Source: an uncultured Eubacteriales bacterium (GTDB lineage Bacteria > Bacillota > Clostridia > Christensenellales > Aristaeellaceae). From it: 45,706 nucleotides of DNA. Position 1 is the stretch's first letter; every line of letters starts with the position of its first letter. Location: assembly GCA_902793245.1 (NCBI GenBank), contig CADBCX010000013.1:1-45706 (forward strand), given 5' to 3'. Position numbers and translations under genes: made by a program. This document shows, in pieces, positions 1 through 7,595 of the stretch. The notes under the pieces were generated by a model. It ran no database searches, was not told the DNA's origin, and was given only the letters and a program-made list of their open reading frames with translations.

Positions 1-1707
1 TTCTTCGGCGTCCAGCACGGCGGCTTCCCAGTCTTCCAGCACGCGCTCCTCGGCGGTCTGGGCCTTGGGCTGCTCCAGGCCGGTGGCGCGGGAGATCATA
101 TTGTCCAGCAGGTCGGCCCGGGTGGTATCGAAGTCGTCCACGAACACGGGCACGATTTCAGCGCCGGTCACCAGGTCGTACTTACACTGGATGCCTTCGG
201 CGGCGTTGAAGGTTTCGCTCAGCACCACTTCGTGGGAGTTGCGGCGGGCGGAGATCACATAGTCCCCGGCGTCCAGCTCATAGCCTTCAAATCCGTTCTT
301 GTTGGCGTCGTCCCAGTCGAAGGACGCCATATCCTGGGCGGTGAATTCGATGGTCACGGTGTCGGACTGGCCGGGCTTGAGCATCTTGGTCTTGGCGTAG
401 CCCACCAGCACGGCGGAGGCCTTTTCGATTTCGCCGGTGATGTAGGGGGTGGTGGCGTAGAGTTCCACCACGTCCTTGCCCGCCACGTCGCCGGTGTTGG
501 TCACCTTCACCTGCATGGAAATCTTCTGGGCGGGATCGGTGATGGCCTTGTCAGAGGTTCCGACCAGCTCCCAGTCGAAGGTGGTGTAAGAGAGGCCGTA
601 GCCGAAGGGATACAGCACGGCTTCCTTGTACCAGGCGTCGCCGCTGCCCGCTTCCGCCGCGTTCATGTCGTCGGCCTTGGTTTCATAGTAGCGGTAGCCC
701 ATGTAAATGCCCTCGCGGAATTCCACGTCGGAATACACGGTGGAGGAGCCGTCCGGGTAGGTGAGCCAGGAGGTCATGCGTTCGCCGTCCTCGCCGATGT
801 TCTGGCTCATGTCGGAGAAGTTGGTGAAGGTGGGGTCTTTGTGGAAGTCAGCGGGCCAGATGTCGGGGGTGTGGCCGGAGGGGTTCACATCGCCCTTCAA
901 AATCTGGGCGGCTACCTTGGTGCCCTGGTCGCCGATGCCGCCGACCCACAGGATGGCATCCACGCCGTATTCGGTGTCTACCGGCGCGTCCAGCTCGGGA
1001 ATCTGCATGATCATGGAGGAGTTGACCATGACCACGACCTTCTTGAAGTTGGCCTTCGCCAGCTTGATCAGCTCATGCTCGTTGTCGTCCAGCTGGAGGT
1101 AGTGGTCGCTCGGGTCGGCATGGCCCTCCACGCTGTTGGTCTTGGTGTCCATGTTCTCGCGGCCGAACCGGCTGATGCACACCACGGCCACGTCGTTGTA
1201 CGCCTTGAAGGTGGCCACCACGGACTTGCTGTAGTAGCTCATATCCGGCTCCAGCAGCTTGCCGGAGTCGTTGGTTTCATGAGCGCCGCCCAGCACCACG
1301 AACAGGTTTTCGTACAGGGTCTTGGTCTTGGGGTTGATGTGGAAGCCTTCCTCCTCAAACCCGGTGAACCAGTCCAGGGCGTACTTGGTGCCCTTGGTGG
1401 CGCCGGAGCCGCCGCCCGCGCGGTTGTAGTCCACGGAGGCGATGCCCAGGAAGGTGATGTCCCGCTCGTCAGCGGACAGGGGCAGGGCGTTGTTTTCGTT
1501 CTTCAGCAGCACCTGGCCCTCCTGGGTCATGGCGATGTGCAGCCGGTTGCCGGCTTCCAGCGCCTCGTCCAGGGTCACATAGTCAGCGTAGAAATGGCCC
1601 TTGGCGTCCATATCGCCGGAGACCGTGCCGGCGCTTGCGGGCAGGCAGGTCATCAGCATGCAGAGCGCCAGCGCCAGGGAAGCGAGCTTCTTGAATGGAT
1701 GTGACAT
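1..1707 (-). CDS. Secreted glycoside hydrolase family 3 enzyme, permuted domain order, 3' end outside window
   Basis: The first 569 residues of a larger protein are visible; no stop occurs before the left edge. The start at 1707 follows GGAAG. Residues 1-26 look like a Sec signal peptide (MSHPFKKLASLALALC then PASA). Normal GH3 enzymes have a TIM barrel first; here the (alpha/beta) sandwich domain comes first (GQVLLKNENNALPLS near residue 57, GGGSGATKG), then FREGIYMGYRYYE, VLYPFGYGLSYTTFDWE and a fibronectin-III-like domain (VKVTNTGDVAGKDVVELY). The barrel with the nucleophile Asp should therefore lie C-terminal, off the window. Reversed-domain GH3 beta-glucosidases are known from Butyrivibrio and Ruminococcus. 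Likely role: extracellular beta-glucosidase or beta-xylosidase on plant oligosaccharides. It follows the GH43 gene by 75 bp on the same strand and is probably co-transcribed. The exact substrate cannot be told. Confidence 0.85.
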   Translation of the reverse strand, partial: MSHPFKKLASLALALCMLMTCLPASAGTVSGDMDAKGHFYADYVTLDEALEAGNRLHIAMTQEGQVLLKNENNALPLSADERDITFLGIASVDYNRAGGGSGATKGTKYALDWFTGFEEEGFHINPKTKTLYENLFVVLGGAHETNDSGKLLEPDMSYYSKSVVATFKAYNDVAVVCISRFGRENMDTKTNSVEGHADPSDHYLQLDDNEHELIKLAKANFKKVVVMVNSSMIMQIPELDAPVDTEYGVDAILWVGGIGDQGTKVAAQILKGDVNPSGHTPDIWPADFHKDPTFTNFSDMSQNIGEDGERMTSWLTYPDGSSTVYSDVEFREGIYMGYRYYETKADDMNAAEAGSGDAWYKEAVLYPFGYGLSYTTFDWELVGTSDKAITDPAQKISMQVKVTNTGDVAGKDVVELYATTPYITGEIEKASAVLVGYAKTKMLKPGQSDTVTIEFTAQDMASFDWDDANKNGFEGYELDAGDYVISARRNSHEVVLSETFNAAEGIQCKYDLVTGAEIVPVFVDDFDTTRADLLDNMISRATGLEQPKAQTAEERVLEDWEAAVLDAEE

Positions 1708-1782
1708 GTTTCCATCTTCCTTTCTTGATTAGAATAGATATTTGCAACCGCCCTCCACACAGGCGGTTATGCACGGAATGGT

Positions 1783-3219
1783 TCAGCCCAATTCAAAGCT
1801 GTAAAAGTCGATTTCCCCGCTGCCCTGATAGCGGAAGTACAGCGGGTGGACGCCGTCGGCAAGTTTCAGCGGGGCAGAAGCCTTGCACATGTCCCCGTCC
1901 GCCCGGAGGGCCACTTCCGCGGCGAGGGAGGAAAAGTCCTCGCTGGAGGATACCTGCATCACGCCCACGCCGTGGCCGGAAACGGAGCAGGCGATGTTTT
2001 TCACATCCCGGAAATCAAAATACTTGAACCCCGCCACGCTGCCGTCCCGCATGTTGGCGATGTACTGCACCGCGTCCTGATCGCCGTCCCGGCCCTTCTG
2101 GGTGAAATACGGATGGTCTTTTTTCCGGAAAGGCTTGTCGTAGCGGCAGGTGCCCTGGGCGCTCCACAGGTTGCAGGCGATACGGGCGGGATACAGCCCC
2201 TTGCCCTCCAGCGGCTTTCCGTTGAGGCCGCAGCTGGTGACTTCCGCCTGCTTGAACCCGCCGTCCGCCGTACGCTCCAGCGGTTCCGCGCAGGCCTGGC
2301 GGGAATAGGAATGCTGGTTGGTCTGGCGGTGATAGAAGATGTACCAGCGCCCGTTCAATTCCACCATGCCCCCGTGGGTGTTGCCCAGATAGTTGCGGGC
2401 ATGGGTTTCGTCGTCGCGGCCCTCCATGTACAGGTCGCCCTGATCCACCAGCGTGCCGCCGAAACGGAAGCCGCCGTCCGGCCTGTCGCTCACCGCGTAA
2501 CACAGTTCATGGTTATTCGCGGAGGAATACACGAACACGTACTTCCCGTCGATTTTGCGGATGGAGCTGGCTTCAAAAAATTCATGGCCCGCAAATTCCC
2601 CGGGCAGGCCGCTTCCCTTCCGGGGGAACAGCAGCCGGGGTTCCCTGCGAATGGTCACCATATCCCGGTCCAGCACGATCACGGAGCCGCCGCTGTTTTT
2701 CAGGTTGTGAAACCGAGAAAGAATCGGCGGCACCTTGGTGGCAAAGCCGGAATACAGGTACACCTGCCCGTCGTCGTCCAGCAGCACGCCGGGGTCGAAG
2801 GGGAACTCGTCGCCCTTGCGCCTGCCCAGCAGCGTGCCATCGGCATAGTGGACGTGGCCGTAGAAGGCATACTGCCCGTCGGGCTTGTCGCATACCGCCA
2901 CGCCCACGGCTCCCAGGAAGTCGTAGGCGTAATACAGGTAATACCGCCCGTCGGGGCCCCTGCACACATCCGGCGCGAACAGCAGCCGCAGCCCCAGCCG
3001 GTTCATGGGGTCCTGGTTTTTGCGGAAGATCACGCCGGAATACGTCCACTGGCTCAGGTCGTCGACCGGGGCTGACCAGCAGACATAATCGTTCATGCAG
3101 AAGATCGGCGCGTTGAACCGATCGTGAGAGCCGTAAATGTACACCCTGCCGTCAAAGACGTAGGGTTCCGCGTCGGGGATATACTCATAGGAAGGAAGAT
3201 ACGGGTTGAATGCCTGCAT
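1783..3219 (-). CDS. Glycoside hydrolase family 43 enzyme (beta-xylosidase/arabinofuranosidase type)
   Basis: 478 aa from the ATG at 3219, preceded by GGAAGGGTG; an upstream in-frame start at 3279 would add 20 residues before the conserved fold and has a poorer context. The N-terminus NPYLPSYEYIPDAEPY opens the five-bladed propeller, with D16 as candidate general base. D142 (FPFDPGVLLDDDG) fits the pKa modulator and E216 (HEFFEASS) the general acid, the usual GH43 triad. The C-terminal ~110 residues, ending GSGEIDFYSFELG, resemble a CBM6-like beta-sandwich. No signal peptide is seen, so it probably acts in the cytosol on imported xylo- or arabino-oligosaccharides. The secreted GH3 gene lies downstream. 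Substrate assignment within GH43 is uncertain. Confidence 0.85.
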   Translation of the reverse strand: MQAFNPYLPSYEYIPDAEPYVFDGRVYIYGSHDRFNAPIFCMNDYVCWSAPVDDLSQWTYSGVIFRKNQDPMNRLGLRLLFAPDVCRGPDGRYYLYYAYDFLGAVGVAVCDKPDGQYAFYGHVHYADGTLLGRRKGDEFPFDPGVLLDDDGQVYLYSGFATKVPPILSRFHNLKNSGGSVIVLDRDMVTIRREPRLLFPRKGSGLPGEFAGHEFFEASSIRKIDGKYVFVYSSANNHELCYAVSDRPDGGFRFGGTLVDQGDLYMEGRDDETHARNYLGNTHGGMVELNGRWYIFYHRQTNQHSYSRQACAEPLERTADGGFKQAEVTSCGLNGKPLEGKGLYPARIACNLWSAQGTCRYDKPFRKKDHPYFTQKGRDGDQDAVQYIANMRDGSVAGFKYFDFRDVKNIACSVSGHGVGVMQVSSSEDFSSLAAEVALRADGDMCKASAPLKLADGVHPLYFRYQGSGEIDFYSFELG

Positions 3220-3356
3220 ATGCCCACACCCTTCCGCTATACATGCCGATTCTGTGATAAACTTCGCCGGATTGAACAACTTGTATTATACATGCTTTTT
3301 TCGATCGCGGACGGCGGACAACTTTTTTTGCTGTTTTCACAACTTTATTTGCAAAA

Positions 3357-3383
3357 CAAAAAAGCCCGCCCAGAGGGCGGGAA
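3357..3383 (-). terminator. Rho-independent terminator of the kinase/regulator operon
   Basis: Read on the minus strand, a CCCGCCC-CTCT-GGGCGGG hairpin is followed by CTTTTTTG, directly after the sensor kinase stop at 3392. It separates the two-component genes from the GH43 gene. Confidence 0.85.
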
Positions 3384-3391
3384 AGAAGGGT

Positions 3392-4702
3392 TCAGCCCGG
3401 AATCGGCAGCAGGATGGACAGGCGGAACATGCCTTTCTCGGCGGTGAATTGCAGATCGCCGCCGTATTTCTCGGTGAGCAGGCGGATGGAACGGATGCCG
3501 TAGCCGTGATAATCCTTGTCCATTTTCGTGGTGACGGGGAAGCCGTCCTTCAGGATGATGCGGTTGGTGGTATAGTTCTGGCATTCGATGAACAGCAGGT
3601 CGCCCTTGACGGAAACGTGCAGGGAAATGATGCGCTTTTCTGGCTCCTGGATCACCCGCACCGCTTCGATGGCGTTGTCCAGGATGTTGCCAAAGAGGGC
3701 GTAGATGTCGCTGTCCTCCATGAAATCCATGCGCCGCCCGTCCGCCAGGCAGGTGAGCGTGATGTCCTGGCTGTTGCAGGCCAGGGACTTGCCGCTGAGC
3801 ACCACGTCCAGGGCGGGGTTCTGGGTGCGGATGGAGGTGTCGTAGATGTTGATCAGTTTATCAATGGCTTTCAGCTCGTCCCGGCGGCCCTCCTCGCCCA
3901 GCGCGGCGATCTGGTGGCGGATGTCGTGGCATTTGATGTTGATGGCGTCGTGAATCTGTTTCTCCTGCTCATAGCGCCGCCGCTCGCTGTACAGCAGCTG
4001 GGAGGCGATTTCCGCCCGGCGCTCGCTCTCGCTTTCCCGCAGGTGGCTCATGCAGACCACCACGATCAGGAAGGAGAAAAGGGCGCTGGTGATGTTCAGG
4101 CAGGTTTGCAGCCCCACGTCCCCCGCGTCGGCATAGGAGCGCAGCTTCAGATCCAACACGACGGTAACAGCCACCACAGTCATGCTGAGAAACAGCGTCA
4201 GGCTGGTGTTGATATTGGAAAAATCCAGCACCGTCCTCCCGCGTCTTCCGCTGACCAGCACGCGGTAGTAGACCCACAGGCTGATGGCCATCAGCGCGGC
4301 CAGGCACAGCCTGTCCACCCAAAGCGGAAAGCCGGGAACGGCGTTGCGGGGAATCTCAATGAGGCGCTCGCACATGTTCTGAATGGCGTAGGACACCGTG
4401 ACCGCATAGAGCGACTGGAACAGATTCGCCTTGCTCCAAAAGCTGACGGAAAGGCCGTACAGCGCAAAGACCGCCATGTAGCGCACCAGCCCGAAAATCA
4501 TCGGAGGCCGCGGATAGTTTCTCGCGTAAAACTGAGTCAGGACCATCCAGGCGAACACCGTTAATACACTGATCCCCACCCGCAGAGAAAAATGGGGACG
4601 CCGGCGCAGGCACAGCGCGGCAATCACGCACCCCACCCCCACGGACAGGGTGATCAGCAAATCGTCTCGCAGGGAAATGACCAGCGCGGAAAGCAGAGAC
4701 AT
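3392..4702 (-). CDS. GHKL-type sensor histidine kinase (AgrC/NatK-like)
   Basis: 436 aa. The ATG at 4702 is chosen because GAGGTG sits 6 nt upstream and overlaps the preceding gene's TGA; in-frame starts at 4708 and 4711 overlap that site. About six hydrophobic segments fill residues 1-200 (membrane sensor). A coiled linker follows (RESESERRAEIASQLL). The phosphoacceptor region is INIKCHDIRHQI (H259), the N box is LFGNILDNAIEA and the G box is DYHGYGIRSI, as in quorum-sensing-type GHKL kinases that pair with LytTR regulators. It lies 10 bp after its partner regulator. No AgrB/AgrD-like pheromone genes are present nearby, so the signal is unknown. Weak conservation of the sensor half is normal for the family. 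Confidence 0.88.
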   Translation of the reverse strand: MSLLSALVISLRDDLLITLSVGVGCVIAALCLRRRPHFSLRVGISVLTVFAWMVLTQFYARNYPRPPMIFGLVRYMAVFALYGLSVSFWSKANLFQSLYAVTVSYAIQNMCERLIEIPRNAVPGFPLWVDRLCLAALMAISLWVYYRVLVSGRRGRTVLDFSNINTSLTLFLSMTVVAVTVVLDLKLRSYADAGDVGLQTCLNITSALFSFLIVVVCMSHLRESESERRAEIASQLLYSERRRYEQEKQIHDAINIKCHDIRHQIAALGEEGRRDELKAIDKLINIYDTSIRTQNPALDVVLSGKSLACNSQDITLTCLADGRRMDFMEDSDIYALFGNILDNAIEAVRVIQEPEKRIISLHVSVKGDLLFIECQNYTTNRIILKDGFPVTTKMDKDYHGYGIRSIRLLTEKYGGDLQFTAEKGMFRLSILLPIPG

Positions 4703-4712
4703 TCGCATCACC

Positions 4713-5411
4713 TCATTTCATCATATCCGACAGGTGCAGCGCGGACAGAAACTCCCTGCGCCGCCCCCTGCTGATGGAGAACGTGCGCCCGGCCACCACC
4801 GTTTTATCGCCCTCAACGTGGGTGACGAAGCTCAGGTTCACGATGGTTTGATTGTTGATGCGGAAGAATCCCTCCGGCAGATTCCGTTCGATTTCCTTGA
4901 GCGTGCCGTAGGAACGCAGCACCCCGGAAACCGTATCGAATTGGATATGATGGTCATAGATTTCCACATACCGCAGTTCATTGGATTTCAGCTTGATGGA
5001 GCTTTCGCCGTTCCGGATCACCACGTCCTCCCGCACCACGCTGCATTTCCCCAGGATGCGCGGCAGCTTCAGCGCCAGGGCGGCGGCGGTGATGGGCTTG
5101 AGGATATAATCGGTGGCTTCCACCTCGTAGCTCTCCACCGCGTACTGGGCCAGGCTGGTCAGAAACACCAGCGCCACCGTATGATCCATTTCTCGCAGCT
5201 CGTGGGCTGCCTGCATCCCGTCCACGCCGGGCATGCGGATGTCCATGAAAATCAGCTCGTATTGGTGGCGGTAGCCGTCCAGCAGCCTGGAGGCGTTCTG
5301 AAACCAGGTGATCGCGAAATCCAGCCCGGCGGATGCGGCATATTTTTCCAGCAGTGCTTTCAGCTTGCCCGCATCGCCGGACTGGTCTTCCACGATCGCG
5401 ATCCTGTACAT
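4713..5411 (-). CDS. LytTR-family response regulator
   Basis: 232 aa from the ATG at 5411, 8 nt after AGGAGGGGG; a longer frame back to 5447 would add residues before the receiver domain. The receiver domain (1-120) has the acidic pocket VEDQ and phosphoacceptor D57 (YELIFMDIRMPGVDG). The C-terminal LytTR DNA-binding domain (about 135-230) contains RYVEIYDHHIQ, GTLKEIERNLPEGFFRINNQTIVNL and GRTFSISRGRRREFL. Regulators of this kind bind paired direct repeats upstream of peptide-signalling, bacteriocin or surface genes. First gene of a two-gene operon with the GHKL kinase. Its targets are not apparent in the window. Confidence 0.9.
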   Translation of the reverse strand: MYRIAIVEDQSGDAGKLKALLEKYAASAGLDFAITWFQNASRLLDGYRHQYELIFMDIRMPGVDGMQAAHELREMDHTVALVFLTSLAQYAVESYEVEATDYILKPITAAALALKLPRILGKCSVVREDVVIRNGESSIKLKSNELRYVEIYDHHIQFDTVSGVLRSYGTLKEIERNLPEGFFRINNQTIVNLSFVTHVEGDKTVVAGRTFSISRGRRREFLSALHLSDMMK

Positions 5412-5471
5412 CCTTTTGCCCCCTCCTGTACTGCCGCTTTCCGTCACCCGCTGTTTCTCACATTGGTATTT

Positions 5472-5500
5472 ATTATATGCTTTCGCGGCGGCAAAAGCAA
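5472..5500 (-). promoter_or_regulatory. Sigma-A promoter of the response regulator/kinase operon
   Basis: Minus strand: -35 TTGCTT (5495-5500), 17-bp spacer, -10 TATAAT (5472-5477). Transcription would start near 5465, about 55 nt before the regulator ATG. Confidence 0.75.
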
Positions 5501-5532
5501 GCCCTTGCGTTTTTTCGTCCTCCGCCCGGGTA

Positions 5533-5561
5533 TTTACACGCCTTGGGAAACGCGGTATAAT
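5533..5561 (+). promoter_or_regulatory. Sigma-A promoter of the MBOAT/SGNH operon
   Basis: Plus strand: -35 TTTACA (5533-5538), 17-bp spacer, -10 TATAAT (5556-5561). It is divergent from the regulator promoter. The first gene begins only at 5832, so the transcript would carry a leader of roughly 265 nt that contains the heptamer hairpin at 5645-5757. The rest of 5412-5831 holds no gene that I can support. Confidence 0.7.
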
Positions 5562-5644
5562 GCTGTTGAAATGGACGATAGAAGCGCTTTATTTCTCTTT
5601 CACAGTAACCGTTCATTCTCTCTATGGGCACTTTAAGGGAGAAC

Positions 5645-5757
5645 GAGAGTACAGAGTGCAGAGTACAGAGTGCAGATTTATCATGTCGATCAATTCTGGA
5701 TTCCGCAGCATGTTCACTATATCCATCTGTACTCTGTACTCTGAACTCTGCACTCTA
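5645..5757. repeat. Inverted heptamer-repeat element, AGAGTNC family, copy 1
   Basis: The left arm (5645-5676) is four consecutive 7-bp units of type AGAGTAC/AGAGTGC. The right arm (5726-5757) is the reverse complement of four such units. About 49 bp of unrelated sequence lie between, so the RNA or DNA can fold into a roughly 30-bp hairpin. The outer boundary has GAACGAGAG, also found at the edge of the copy at 45187-45292. Confidence 0.85.
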
Positions 5758-5831
5758 AAACTCAGTGTCCTAAAGTGTCTTTTGCATCAGCGACTGAACA
5801 AATACCTTTTTCGATGGATGGGAGAAGCAGC

Positions 5832-6065
5832 ATGGTGATGGTTCGTTCCTGGCCCGCGCTTTGCCTTTGGCTCGCCGCCGCGCTCCTGGCCTGGCTGGGG
5901 CGGCGGGGGAAATATGCGGAGCTTGCCGCCTTCTGCGGCGTCCTGTGCGCGGGCACGGTGACGCTGCTGATATTGCTGGAGGGCGGCACACTGTTGGAAG
6001 GGCTGACCTGCCTGCTGCCTGTATTGTTTTTGATGCTGCCCAAGGAGACGCGCCATGAGCTTTGA
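5832..6065 (+). CDS. Small hydrophobic membrane protein ahead of MBOAT acyltransferase
   Basis: 77 aa from the ATG at 5832, with GGGAG just upstream. It has two or three hydrophobic helices (WPALCLWLAAALLAWL, FCGVLCAGTVTLLILL, LTCLLPVLFLML) joined by short charged loops and ends LPKETRHEL. I do not recognise the family. It overlaps the start of the MBOAT gene by 11 nt, which suggests translational coupling. Small membrane partners occur beside some MBOAT acyltransferases (DltX beside DltB is one example), so an accessory subunit role is plausible but inferred from position only. Confidence 0.65.
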   Translation: MVMVRSWPALCLWLAAALLAWLGRRGKYAELAAFCGVLCAGTVTLLILLEGGTLLEGLTCLLPVLFLMLPKETRHEL

Positions 6066-7458
6066 TTCCCTCCGCTATCTGCTGTTCCTGCCCGCCGTGG
6101 TTTTGCTCCACTGGCTGACGCCGTCCCGCTTCCGATGGATGACGCTGTTAGCGGCCAGCTATGTTTTTTATGCCAGCTGGAACGCCGCGCTGTCCCTGCT
6201 GATTCTGTTCGTGACGGGCTGTTCCTGGGTTGCCGGGCTGCTGCTGGAAAAGACCGAATCGCCCCGGCTCCGTCGGCTGCTGCTGACGGGCGCGCTGGCG
6301 GTGTGCCTGGGCCTGCTGGCATATTTCAAATACTTCAATCTCCTGGGCCAAACGGCGGCGGCCCTCCTGGGCGGGGAATGGCGCTTCATGGACATTGTGC
6401 TCCCGGTGGGCGTTTCGTTTTACACCTTCCAGGCCCTTTCCTATGTAATGGACGTATACCGAAGGAAGATGCGGGCGGAACGGCATTTCGGGTATTACGC
6501 CCTGTATATTTCCTTCTTTCCCCAGCTGGTGGCCGGGCCGATTGAGCGGGCGGACAACCTTTTGGGGCAGCTGCGGAAGGAACGGCGCTTTGAACGAAGT
6601 GATTTTTCCGCCGGGCTTCGCCTGCTGGTCAGCGGTTATTTCCGTAAAATTATGGTGGCCGACCTGGCCGCGCCCTTTGTAAACGCGGTGTTCGCGGCAG
6701 AGCGGCCCGACGGCAGCGCGGTGCTGGCGGCTGTATTGCTTTTCGGCATACAAATCTACTGCGATTTCTCCGGCTATTCCGAAATCGCCATGGGCAGCGC
6801 CCGGCTGCTGGGCATTCACCTGATGCGCAACTTTGACCGTCCCTACGGCGCAGCGAACATCCGGGACTTCTGGCGGCGCTGGCACATCAGCCTGACCCGC
6901 TGGTTCACGGATTATGTATACATTCCCCTGGGCGGCAGCAAAAAGGGGCTGGCCCGCCAATTGTTTGCCACCACGGTGGTGTTCGCCCTCTGCGGCCTGT
7001 GGCACGGCGCGGCTTGGAGCTATGTGCTCTGGGGGCTGCTGCATGCCTGTTTTTTGAATTTGTATATTTTGAGAAAACGCCGCTTTCCCGCATTACCTTC
7101 CGGCCTTTGGGAACACGCACTGACCTACTGCGCCGTCACGTTCTCCTGGCTGTTTTTCCGGGCAGGCAATACGGGCCGGGCTTTGCTGCTGGCAGGACGC
7201 CTTTTTTCAGTCTGGGATGTTTCCTCCGGTGTACAGCTTTTGATGAGCGCCGGACAGCGCGGCGCGTCCCCCGTTTTGTTGCTTCTCCTGCTGGCGGGCG
7301 GGTTGCTCATGCTTCGCAGATTGCCCATGCTGGCGGCGGATGAGAAACCGCCTGTGCCTGTCGCGGCCTGGGCGGGCCTGCTGCTGGCTATCGTCATCGC
7401 CGCGCTCATCCGCATGGACAGCGGCACAGCCAGCGCGTTCATTTATTTCCAGTTTTAG
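6055..7458 (+). CDS. MBOAT-family membrane O-acyltransferase (AlgI/DltB-like)
   Basis: 467 aa, polytopic throughout, with AAGGAG 7 nt before the ATG. Family motifs in order: VGVSFYTFQALSYVMDVYRR, SFFPQLVAGPIERADNLL, IQIYCDFSGYSEIAMGSARLLGI, RDFWRRWHISLTRWFTDYVYIPLGGS and ALCGLWHGAAWSYVLWGLLH. H317 in LWHGAAW is the expected catalytic histidine. MBOAT proteins of this type pass an acyl, usually acetyl, group across the membrane to an SGNH-type partner that modifies an exported polysaccharide; the downstream SGNH protein fits that partner. The polysaccharide target is unknown: no glycan synthesis genes are adjacent. Confidence 0.92.
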   Translation: MSFDSLRYLLFLPAVVLLHWLTPSRFRWMTLLAASYVFYASWNAALSLLILFVTGCSWVAGLLLEKTESPRLRRLLLTGALAVCLGLLAYFKYFNLLGQTAAALLGGEWRFMDIVLPVGVSFYTFQALSYVMDVYRRKMRAERHFGYYALYISFFPQLVAGPIERADNLLGQLRKERRFERSDFSAGLRLLVSGYFRKIMVADLAAPFVNAVFAAERPDGSAVLAAVLLFGIQIYCDFSGYSEIAMGSARLLGIHLMRNFDRPYGAANIRDFWRRWHISLTRWFTDYVYIPLGGSKKGLARQLFATTVVFALCGLWHGAAWSYVLWGLLHACFLNLYILRKRRFPALPSGLWEHALTYCAVTFSWLFFRAGNTGRALLLAGRLFSVWDVSSGVQLLMSAGQRGASPVLLLLLLAGGLLMLRRLPMLAADEKPPVPVAAWAGLLLAIVIAALIRMDSGTASAFIYFQF

Positions 7459-7476
7459 GACGAGAGAGACGAAGTA

Positions 7477-7548
7477 CTCTGGGGGGAACCATTCTCTGGA
7501 GGCCAAAGAATGGTTCCCCCCAGACCCCCTTCCAAGAAAACCATAAGG
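7477..7548 (-). repeat. GC-rich dispersed palindrome, copy 1
   Basis: The imperfect palindrome GGGGGGAACCATTCTCTGG / CCAAAGAATGGTTCCCCCC is followed by a conserved tail that reads, on the minus strand, TTATGGTTTTCTTGGAAGGGGGTCTGG. The same layout recurs at 13424-13494 and 18823-18940 and in decayed form at 21472-21530. Here it lies between the MBOAT and SGNH genes. Confidence 0.8.
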
Positions 7549-7595
7549 CAATATTTTATTTAATAAAATCATCAATTAAGAAGGAGGTGGAAGCC

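Noticed and set aside
232-1704. Long plus-strand open frame of 490 codons opposite the GH3 gene
   Set aside because: It is the antisense shadow of a clear GH3 coding frame; it is rich in Val, His and Gly repeats with no recognisable domain and no ribosome binding site.
5645-5757. CRISPR array at the heptamer repeats
   Set aside because: The units are 7 bp and contiguous, with no spacers of regular length and no cas genes; the two arms are inverted rather than direct.
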